DNA from: Candidatus Zixiibacteriota bacterium
GTDB lineage: Bacteria > Zixibacteria > MSB-5A5 > CAIYYT01
Length of the DNA stretch: 10,589 nt
Direction: 5' to 3'
NCBI GenBank assembly: GCA_026397575.1
Contig: JAPLUP010000171.1
Location: 1-10,589, forward strand
Shown here: positions 1 through 5,297 of the stretch, in pieces
How the letters are laid out: every line of letters starts with the position of its first letter
Numbering within the stretch: the stretch's first letter is position 1
Translations under genes and position numbers: made by a program
Notes under the pieces: generated by a model
Told to the model about the DNA's origin: nothing
Database searches by the model: none
Seen by the model: only the letters and a program-made list of their open reading frames with translations

Positions 1-1
1 C

Positions 2-1060
2 ATCCGCGAATCGAACCCTCTGCCCTCAGTATGCGGTCGAGTCTGCAACCATCCTTGCGAGACACAAGGCAACCGTCCCAAACTTGATGATGCTGTGTCG
101 ATCAGGTGCTTGGAACGCTTCCTAGGCGATTGGGGTCTCAAGAACGTCAAGACCCAAGCCGCTGTTATCGATCCGGACAAGGGCGAAATTGCCATTATCG
201 GTTCCGGGCCGGCTGGACTCTCGGCTGCTTGGCATCTGACCAACCTTCAATATAAAGTCGTCGTTTTTGAGTCATCACCCAAGGCAGGCGGTATGCTGCG
301 GACAGGTATCCCAGAATTTCGGCTGCCCAGAAAAGCACTTGACGCCGAAATCCATTCGTTTTTCGACCGCGGCATTGAGTTTCGGTTTAATGTCAGAATT
401 GGGCAAGGTACCCCTTTAGATGGTCTTCAGCGATTCCGGGCGATCCTGATCGCTACGGGTGCTCACAAGCCAAGTGTGTTAGACATTCCAGGCTCCGATC
501 TGCCCGGTGTGCAGCAGGGGTTGGATTTCCTCGCCGAAGTCAACTGCGGGAAACGCGATCTCATTGAGGGGGAGGTCGCGATATTTGGAGGTAACAATAC
601 TGCGATTCAGTGTGCCCGTGCGGCGCTGCGGCTTGGTGGCAAACCGGCGGTTTACTTCCGTCGCCCTGCCAGCGAAGTGCCTGCGTTCACAGACCAAATC
701 GAGGAAGCGAGGCAGGAAGGGATCGAAATAGTCTGTCTAACCGCGCCGACGACCATTCGCAAGGCAGGCAACGAACTGAAACTGACACTACAGAGATTGA
801 CCCTCGGCAAGAAAGACTCCTCAGGCAAACGAATTGCCATGTCGATACACGGTGCGCAAACCGAGGTGACGGTCTCGCGTGTGATAGTTGCATTGGGTGA
901 GGACCCTGACCTGTCGTTTCTGCCGCATCAGGTCGACCGCGAAAGCTGGGGCATCAACACCGGTGGCACGCATCAAACGAATGTCGGAAGCATTTTTGCT
1001 GCCGGCGACTGCGCTGCTTTGCGGATCTCAATGTCGCCTACTTTCAGCGCAGTCAAGTGA
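2..1060 (+). CDS. GltD-like FAD/NAD(P)H oxidoreductase subunit of a POR cluster, 5'-partial and 3'-disrupted
   Basis: The frame is open to the left edge, so the GTG at 95 is internal and the true start lies outside. Residues are numbered from base 2. The N-terminus matches the Fe-S domain of the glutamate synthase small-chain family: Cys11, Cys15 and Cys19, then Gly23 where the fourth Cys is expected. The FAD-binding motif GSGPAGL is at about 67-73, a GIPEFRLPR segment follows, and the NAD(P)H fold has GGNNTA at about 196-201 with a downstream RR pair. The second FAD motif, FAAGD, is at about 332-336. The family then has a helix completing the FAD site; here it is replaced by about 16 unrelated residues and a stop. 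In POR operons such proteins normally continue into a C-terminal ferredoxin domain, and that domain lies next door in another frame. The likely role is electron transfer between NAD(P)H and ferredoxin or the OFOR. It is not a true GltD, since no gltB follows. Family assignment is firm; activity is doubtful. Confidence 0.8.
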   Translation: MRESNPLPSVCGRVCNHPCETQGNRPKLDDAVSIRCLERFLGDWGLKNVKTQAAVIDPDKGEIAIIGSGPAGLSAAWHLTNLQYKVVVFESSPKAGGMLRTGIPEFRLPRKALDAEIHSFFDRGIEFRFNVRIGQGTPLDGLQRFRAILIATGAHKPSVLDIPGSDLPGVQQGLDFLAEVNCGKRDLIEGEVAIFGGNNTAIQCARAALRLGGKPAVYFRRPASEVPAFTDQIEEARQEGIEIVCLTAPTTIRKAGNELKLTLQRLTLGKKDSSGKRIAMSIHGAQTEVTVSRVIVALGEDPDLSFLPHQVDRESWGINTGGTHQTNVGSIFAAGDCAALRISMSPTFSAVK

Positions 1061-1341
1061 CTGAACGGAAGAGAATACCCGATGATCGTCGCCGCACCTC
1101 ATTTGCCGAGGTCAATATCGGACTGGCCGAAGCTGAGGTTCTGAGGGAAGCGGCGCGCTGTCTCTCCTGTGGTGTCTGCGATGGTTGCGACAACTGCCTT
1201 ACTTTCTGTCCCGATCACGCTGTCACCAAGCGAAACGGCAGCTATGAGATCAATTACGACTACTGCAAAGGTTGTGGCATCTGCATCCACGAATGCCCGC
1301 GTGATGCAATCCATCTGCGAATCAGGCAGGTGCCCAGATGA
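1057..1341 (+). CDS. 2[4Fe-4S] ferredoxin domain, probably the detached C-terminus of the preceding protein
   Basis: This 94-residue reading starts at a GTG overlapping the previous stop (GTGA). Cys41, Cys44, Cys47 and Cys51-Pro form the first CxxCxxCxxxCP motif, and Cys70, Cys73, Cys76 and Cys80-Pro form the second, giving two [4Fe-4S] clusters as in POR delta subunits. An additional RCLSCG precedes them. The frame has no stop upstream of the GTG back to at least 982, and residues encoded from about 1018 (FADLNVAYFQRSQV) resemble the linker that joins the GltD-like and ferredoxin domains in single-chain relatives. I therefore infer that the ferredoxin was once, or really is, fused to the gene before it and that the GTG may not be an authentic start. 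No Shine-Dalgarno sequence is evident, so expression would depend on coupling. It stops inside the ATGA that starts the alpha subunit. Expected role: electron exit from the OFOR to soluble ferredoxin or the FAD subunit. Confidence 0.75.
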   Translation: MTERKRIPDDRRRTSFAEVNIGLAEAEVLREAARCLSCGVCDGCDNCLTFCPDHAVTKRNGSYEINYDYCKGCGICIHECPRDAIHLRIRQVPR

Positions 1342-2519
1342 AGACAAAAACCGTTTCGACTGGCTCCAAGATGCTGCTGAGCGGGTCACAGGCGGCGGCG
1401 CATGCCGTCATGGCTGCCCGCGCCGAAGTGATCACTACTTACCCCATCGTTCCGCAGTCACTAATTGCGGAGCAGTTGCTTGAGTTCTGCTCCAAGGGAG
1501 AGCTGCACGCACGTTACGTCAAGGTAGAATCGGCGCATTCGGCGTTGTCAACCTTGATTGGCGCCTCGGCAACGGGAGCAAGGACCTTCACCGCCACCTC
1601 TTCACAGGGACTGGCGTTGATGCAAGAGATGTTGCACTGGGCGGCGGGTGATCGGTTGCCGATCGTGATTGCCAATGTCAATCGCGCTTTGGGCGCCCCC
1701 TGGTCGATCTGGGTCGATCACAATGACAGCCTTTCACAGCGTGACACTGGTTGGATTCAGTTCTACGTCTCCTCCTGCCAGGAAGTCTTCGACACGATTT
1801 TACAGGCGTACAGGCTTGGCGAGATCGTGCAATTGCCGGTAATGGTGAACTTGGACGGCTTCTACCTCTCACATACAATCGAACCGACTATTCTGCCCGA
1901 ACCAGCCGAGGTTGATGCCTTTCTGCCGCCGTATCAAACCGAATGGCGACTGGACCCGCAGAAGCCGCGCTCCATTGGCAATCTGACTTCTCCCGACTAC
2001 TACCTCGAATTTCGATACAAGATCCAAGAGGCTATGGACGCAGCCAAAGCTGTGGCCAATGACGTCTATCAGAAATTCGAGTCACACTTCGGACGGCGCT
2101 ATGGTAGTCTGGATTGCTATGAACTTGAAGACGCGAAAACCATTTTCATCACCTATGCGACAATGGCTCAAACCGTCAAACACGCAGTGCGGGAGATGCG
2201 CCGTGAAGGGAAAAAAGTGGGACTCATTCGCATCAGGATGTTTCGACCATTCCCGGCGGAAGACCTTCGCCAACTCGTCAGATCGAACTGTCGTTACATC
2301 GTTCTTGATCGCAACGTCAGTTTTGGCGCCGGCGGCATTTTCGGTCAAGAAATCAGAGCGGCGCTTCATTCACAAGCGTTAGACTCTAGCATCGTCAACA
2401 TCACTCTCGGTTTGGGTGGTCGCGATGTTGCACCGGCGATGATCAAGGAAATCGCCGCCAAGTACTCGGAAGGGGAGGCCTTTGCCGGTGACCACTATTG
2501 GGAAGGAGTACGGTTATGA
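1338..2519 (+). CDS. porA: 2-oxoacid (pyruvate):ferredoxin oxidoreductase alpha-like subunit
   Basis: At 393 aa this is normal length for a PorA subunit. Domain order is the pyrimidine-binding domain (about 12-240) and a transketolase-C-like domain (about 255-375). Family signatures kept are TATSSQGLALM, the ANVNRAL segment with its Arg, the D-H-N-D-S / SQRDTGWIQ block and PDYYLEFRY. Two active-site positions differ: the YPITP-type loop reads YPIVPQS (35-41), with Val38 for the substrate-contacting Thr, and VESEHSA reads VESAHSA (63-69), with Ala66 (codon 1533-1535, GCG) for the Glu that activates the ThDP aminopyrimidine. Those roles come from Desulfovibrio africanus PFOR as I recall it. The ATG overlaps the previous stop as ATGA, and the 3' end overlaps porB the same way, so the subunits are coupled. 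Substrate (pyruvate or another 2-oxoacid) cannot be told. Family certain; normal catalysis questionable. Confidence 0.88.
   Translation: MKTKTVSTGSKMLLSGSQAAAHAVMAARAEVITTYPIVPQSLIAEQLLEFCSKGELHARYVKVESAHSALSTLIGASATGARTFTATSSQGLALMQEMLHWAAGDRLPIVIANVNRALGAPWSIWVDHNDSLSQRDTGWIQFYVSSCQEVFDTILQAYRLGEIVQLPVMVNLDGFYLSHTIEPTILPEPAEVDAFLPPYQTEWRLDPQKPRSIGNLTSPDYYLEFRYKIQEAMDAAKAVANDVYQKFESHFGRRYGSLDCYELEDAKTIFITYATMAQTVKHAVREMRREGKKVGLIRIRMFRPFPAEDLRQLVRSNCRYIVLDRNVSFGAGGIFGQEIRAALHSQALDSSIVNITLGLGGRDVAPAMIKEIAAKYSEGEAFAGDHYWEGVRL
2501..2508 (+). promoter_or_regulatory. Ribosome binding site of the beta subunit
   Basis: GGAAGGAG lies inside the last codons of the alpha-subunit gene, 7 nt before the ATG at 2516. 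It settles the beta-subunit start against the in-frame TTG at 2498, which would lie upstream of it. Confidence 0.75.
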
Positions 2520-3448
2520 TACTTCCGCAGAATTTCGACAGCGCGCAGGAATCTGGTCATCTTGGCTGCCCCGGCTGCGGTGAGGCCCTAGGATTGCGAC
2601 TTGTTTTGGATGCTATCGGCAGCAACGCGATTATGGTTGTGCCGGCTTGTTGCGCTTCATATGTCGATGGTATCTGGCCGAGCTCCGCGGCTCGGATACC
2701 GATCTTGCATGTTGCCATGGGAACAACGGCAGCGGCAGCGGCCGGGATTCGTGCGGCACTCGAGGTTAAGGGGCTGAATAATGCTCACGTTCTCGCCTGG
2801 GCCGGCGGCAGCGGCGCTTTCGACTCCGGTCTACATGCGATCTCCTCTACGGCCGAAAGAAACGAAGACATACTCTATATCTGCTACAACAATGAGTCGT
2901 ACGTGGACATGGACATTCACTACTTCGCCGGCGGCAGCAACCGCAGGGGCAGTGGTGCTCATGCCGATCGTCGGCGCCAGCAACCGCAGAAAAACATTGT
3001 CGAAATCATGGCGGCGCATCATATCCCTTACTGCGCAACCGCCTGCGTGGCCTACCCGGACGATTTGGCCAACAAAGTAAAAAAGGCGTTGTCTATACCG
3101 GGCTTTAAGTTTATGCATCTGCTTTCTCCATGCCCGACTCATTGGGAAATACCTTCGGAACTGTCGATTGAATTGACCCGCGCCGCGGTGCAGACCAGAA
3201 TCTTCCCGTTGTATGAGGTAGAAGATGGCACGAAGTACGCGATTAACGTTCTGCCGGAGACCTTTGCGCCGGTCTCCAGGTTCCTCTCACGACAAGGACG
3301 ATTTGCCAATTTGAGCGCTGAGACGATACGGCAGGTCCAGAATCGAGTGGAATCTCAATGGAGACAACTCCAACGCAGAGTCGAGCTATCACATGGCGGC
3401 GTCTCTGGGCAAGCAAAAGCCAAACCAGAGAAACAGACGACTCCTTAA
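2516..3448 (+). CDS. porB: 2-oxoacid (pyruvate):ferredoxin oxidoreductase beta-like subunit
   Basis: This 310-aa protein has the expected length. It has GHLGCPGCGEALG (14-26), an ACC motif with Cys46, and SPCPTHW with Cys206; Cys18, Cys21, Cys46 and Cys206 are the likely [4Fe-4S] ligands. RNEDILYICYNNESY (115-129) and KNIVEIMAAH-IPY (159-172) are typical. The ThDP/Mg2+ site is not: AGDGG reads AGGSG (96-100), removing the metal-binding Asp; the MNTGIQ motif after Y129 reads VDMDIH; the family's FETAA reads MGTTA (68-72); and the S-ATP-GA segment is replaced by an Arg/Gly-rich run at 136-158. The ATG at 2516 is preferred over the upstream TTG at 2498 because GGAAGGAG lies 7 nt before it and the ATGA overlap with porA is typical. 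Last gene of the operon; no clear intrinsic terminator follows. Product would transfer electrons from the 2-oxoacid to ferredoxin if active. Confidence 0.88.
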   Translation: MILPQNFDSAQESGHLGCPGCGEALGLRLVLDAIGSNAIMVVPACCASYVDGIWPSSAARIPILHVAMGTTAAAAAGIRAALEVKGLNNAHVLAWAGGSGAFDSGLHAISSTAERNEDILYICYNNESYVDMDIHYFAGGSNRRGSGAHADRRRQQPQKNIVEIMAAHHIPYCATACVAYPDDLANKVKKALSIPGFKFMHLLSPCPTHWEIPSELSIELTRAAVQTRIFPLYEVEDGTKYAINVLPETFAPVSRFLSRQGRFANLSAETIRQVQNRVESQWRQLQRRVELSHGGVSGQAKAKPEKQTTP

Positions 3449-3551
3449 TTCGCAGCGTTTAGCAATCACGCGTGTTCTTTGGCCTCCCGATCCGATGAAC
3501 AGATAGTAGCCAATCAGAGAACGGCGCCATCCGTATTACTAAAAATAGCGC

Positions 3552-3579
3552 TTGACACAAGCATAAGCGTACCTATTTT
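3552..3579 (+). promoter_or_regulatory. Sigma-70-type promoter of rex
   Basis: A perfect TTGACA -35 box (3552-3557) is followed after 16 bp by TATTTT (3574-3579), a 4/6 match to TATAAT. Transcription would start at about 3586, inside the Rex operator, leaving a leader of about 50 nt before the ATG at 3638. The 189-bp gap after porB, with no gene in it, fits a separate transcription unit. Confidence 0.65.
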
Positions 3580-3596
3580 CGTGAAACGTTTCACAA
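3579..3596 (+). promoter_or_regulatory. Rex operator (ROP site)
   Basis: TCGTGAAACGTTTCACAA is an 18-bp near-perfect inverted repeat. It matches the known Rex consensus TTGTGAA-N4-TTCACAA at all specified positions but one (C for T at the second base), and the N4 core ACGT is itself palindromic. It overlaps the last base of the -10 box and covers the predicted start site, so Rex binding should block RNA polymerase. The natural inference is negative autoregulation relieved when NADH is high. Confidence 0.85.
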
Positions 3597-3637
3597 CTTG
3601 TAATGACCGTTGTGGTTAACCTATTGCAGGGAAGTAC

Positions 3638-4294
3638 ATGAGAGACCGCAGGATTTCCGAGTCGACGATTCATCGTCTATCCCATTACTATCGTGCTCTT
3701 ACCGCCCTTGAACGTGAGCACTTTGACACAGTTTCCTCAAAGGAACTCGCCAATCGCGAGGAACTGACTCCTGCTCAAGTGCGCAAGGATCTGTCGTTTT
3801 TCGGCTCCTTTGGCACTCGCGGGCTGGGCTATCCCGTGAAGGAGTTGAAAGAGAGGATCGCTCGCATCCTTGGCATAGACCGATTCTGGAACGTGGCATT
3901 GATCGGAGTTGGAAACATCGGCTCGGCGCTGGTGTCTTACAAGGAATTTGCGCGCCAGGGTTTCAACATCAAGCTGTTGTTTGATAACGATCAGCGCAAG
4001 ATTGGTTCCAATCATAAGGGTATCACTGTGCTGGGCATGGATGATCTTGAAAGGCAGTTAAACGAGAACAAGATCGAACTGGTGATTCTGGCAGTGCCGG
4101 CTTCCTCGGCGCAAGTTATTGTCGATCACGTTGTTAATTGCGGAATCAAGGCAATCCTAAATTTTGCGCCGATCAAATTGGCGGTGCCTGATGATGTGTT
4201 TCTTCGTACCGAGAATATGTCGATGGAGTTGGAATACCTTTCATTTTCGCTGGTGAACAATCTGCCGCGCAAAAGCGACCGTAAAAAAACTTGA
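3638..4294 (+). CDS. rex: Redox-sensing transcriptional repressor Rex
   Basis: At 218 aa this is a full-length Rex. Residues 1-80 form the winged-helix DNA-binding domain, with ELTPAQVRKDLSFFG and the wing FGTRGLGYPV (58-67). A Rossmann NAD(H) domain follows, with GVGNIGSAL at 90-98 and the acidic end of the next strand at LLFDNDQRK. NFAPIKLAVP (175-184) and the C-terminal domain-swapped helix SMELEYLSF (195-203) are family signatures. Rex is a cytoplasmic homodimer that binds its operator when NADH/NAD+ is low and releases it when NADH rises; targets are usually fermentative, hydrogenase, respiratory and NADH-oxidising genes. The start is the ATG preceded by AGGGAAG at 3628-3634. A matching operator sits on its own promoter. 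Position immediately after an OFOR operon fits redox control of ferredoxin-linked metabolism, but no Rex site is visible in front of that operon because its start is outside. Confidence 0.95.
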   Translation: MRDRRISESTIHRLSHYYRALTALEREHFDTVSSKELANREELTPAQVRKDLSFFGSFGTRGLGYPVKELKERIARILGIDRFWNVALIGVGNIGSALVSYKEFARQGFNIKLLFDNDQRKIGSNHKGITVLGMDDLERQLNENKIELVILAVPASSAQVIVDHVVNCGIKAILNFAPIKLAVPDDVFLRTENMSMELEYLSFSLVNNLPRKSDRKKT

Positions 4295-4334
4295 CAGGAT
4301 TTGCCGTTACTCGTAGCTTAATAGGGGAGGGTAT

Positions 4335-4778
4335 ATGCAGGAGCATCCGTCTAAAATGTTCGCGAAACGCGCTCGGATCGTAACAGTAATGCTGTTTGTG
4401 GTTCTTGTTGCCACAACTGCTACCAGTGCGTTCTTCTTTGCCAATGTCTGTCTGGTTACCGGCACAATCCAGTACCACGGCCACTCGGCAGAGAAGGGGC
4501 TACCGATTGCTGCGTTTATCGGCGAAGACAAAGTGTCAGAGTCGCAAACTAGTGACAATGGTGCCTTTGAATTGCGCATCCCGGAATACGATTCTTCGAA
4601 GCCTGACATAAAGGGCTATCGCTCCCCCAACGACGTTATTCAGGTCAAGTTGGATGGCAAGACCGCCAGGCCCACTTTCACGCCGAGCAATGAAAACCTT
4701 AAAGTTGACTTACGAGTTGAGTCAACACTTGATGTCAAGCTGTCGACATGGGGCAAGATTAAGGCTCTTTTCAAGTAA
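4335..4778 (+). CDS. Small membrane-anchored protein with a predicted beta-sandwich domain, unknown function
   Basis: I do not recognise a named family. The 147-aa product has a basic N-terminus (KRAR at 11-14), one hydrophobic helix at about 15-38 and an extracytoplasmic part of about 105 residues. The lone Cys39 follows FANV and does not fit a lipobox, so a signal anchor or uncleaved segment is more likely than a lipoprotein. The exported part has V-x-G-x-I at 41-45, then LPIAAFIGEDKVSESQTSDNGAFELRIPEY (about 56-85). That spacing, an alternating strand with a T/S-D-N/D-G-x-F-x-L turn, recalls carboxypeptidase-regulatory-like or Cna-B-like beta-sandwiches; this is an inference from pattern. 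The start has a strong AGGGGAGGG at 4323-4331. It lies 40 bp after rex on the same strand without a convincing promoter, so co-transcription and control by Rex are likely. Confidence 0.75.
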   Translation: MQEHPSKMFAKRARIVTVMLFVVLVATTATSAFFFANVCLVTGTIQYHGHSAEKGLPIAAFIGEDKVSESQTSDNGAFELRIPEYDSSKPDIKGYRSPNDVIQVKLDGKTARPTFTPSNENLKVDLRVESTLDVKLSTWGKIKALFK

Positions 4779-5201
4779 TCCTCGTTATGAGTCTCTCAGC
4801 AAAGGCGCAAATACCATGTCGCACTGACGGCGATAACCTCTTGGTGCCCGCCAGTCTTTGGAATGATGTTCAGTATCCCGACGATTGACCGGTCTGTTAA
4901 TCTGTTGTATTCCATGATGATCCCGGGGAATTGCATTTATAGCGTCGAAATCATGCACAGTTTTGCCGACTTGACATCGTAGTTCTCGCAACCCCCCATT
5001 AGCTAACTCTGATTCATTTAATATGTTAGCCTAATTGCAGCCGCAGAGGCACGGATTTTGCTATTTGCATCTTCAGGGGCATACTGTCACATTTGATGAG
5101 GAGGAGAATCGCGAAAAAAACGAGTAGGCAGGCACTAGCGTCTGTCTGTATTTAGCCAAAGAAATGAAGTAGACCTGATGACAGGCCTATTTCCCATCAG
5201 A
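4779..5201. other. Intergenic region with inverted repeats and no convincing gene
   Basis: No credible protein gene is seen. Two short frames were considered: ATG at 4787 (33 codons) and ATG at 5096 (19 codons, Arg/Lys-rich); neither has a placed ribosome binding site or family resemblance. Structure increases to the right: an inverted repeat at 4998-5035, a hairpin pairing CAGGCA 5129-5134 with TGTCTG 5143-5148 (one G-U), and CTGATG 5175-5180 with CATCAG 5195-5200, followed directly by an intrinsic terminator. This is either a long 3' UTR of the rex transcript or a separate small RNA; I recognise no known RNA family. Confidence 0.5.
4998..5035. repeat. Imperfect inverted repeat, arms of 10-11 nt
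   Basis: ATTAGCTAAC (4998-5007) pairs with GTTAGCCTAAT (5025-5035), with one unpaired C, around a 17-nt AT-rich spacer. The spacer contains TTTAAT, usable as a -10 box, but no matching -35 is seen. It may be an operator for a downstream small RNA or a hairpin; the function is unknown. Confidence 0.45.
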
Positions 5202-5231
5202 AGAGAGCGGTTGTTACCACTCTCTTTTTTT
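5202..5231 (+). terminator. Rho-independent terminator, + strand
   Basis: AGAGAG (5202-5207) pairs with CTCTCT (5220-5225); after a C-A mismatch, GGT pairs with ACC around the loop TGTT, and T7 follows (5225-5231). The T run lies only on the + side, so it should end transcripts coming from the rex side or from a small RNA just upstream. Confidence 0.75.
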
Positions 5232-5264
5232 CAAATAGGAAAACCCGGCCGTTGCCGACCGGGT
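5232..5264 (-). terminator. Rho-independent terminator of the porin-like gene
   Basis: Read on the minus strand, ACCCGG at 5264-5259 pairs with CCGGGT at 5248-5243. Counting one U-G wobble the stem has 9 bp and closes on a GCAA tetraloop (GNRA type), then TTTTCCTATTT follows. It lies 34 bp past the stop of the porin-like gene and back to back with the + strand terminator, separating converging transcripts. Confidence 0.82.
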
Positions 5265-5297
5265 CACCAAAATCAGATCTGTTAGAAAAATGTGAGC

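Noticed and set aside
95..97. GTG at 95 as the start of the GltD-like gene
   Set aside because: The same frame is open back to the left edge and the 31 upstream codons encode recognisable family sequence with the Fe-S cysteines, so the start is outside the window.
2..1060. Naming the first gene gltD (glutamate synthase small chain)
   Set aside because: It sits in an OFOR operon, was probably fused to a ferredoxin, and no large subunit is present; the family is shared but the role differs.
4291..4319. TTGACA (4291-4296), 17 bp, TAGCTT as a private promoter for the gene at 4335
   Set aside because: The -10 match is only 3/6, and a start near 4326 would remove most of the ribosome binding site at 4323-4331.
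4787..4888. Short frame of 33 codons starting ATG 4787
   Set aside because: No ribosome binding site, no recognisable family, and nothing to distinguish it from a chance frame.
4971..4999. TTGACA at 4971-4976 as a promoter of the putative small RNA
   Set aside because: No -10 box at 16-18 bp; the stretch there is C-rich.
5096..5155. Arg/Lys-rich 19-codon frame (ATG 5096, TAG 5153)
   Set aside because: The nearest purine-rich sequence upstream is too far away, and the region forms RNA hairpins; possible but not supported.
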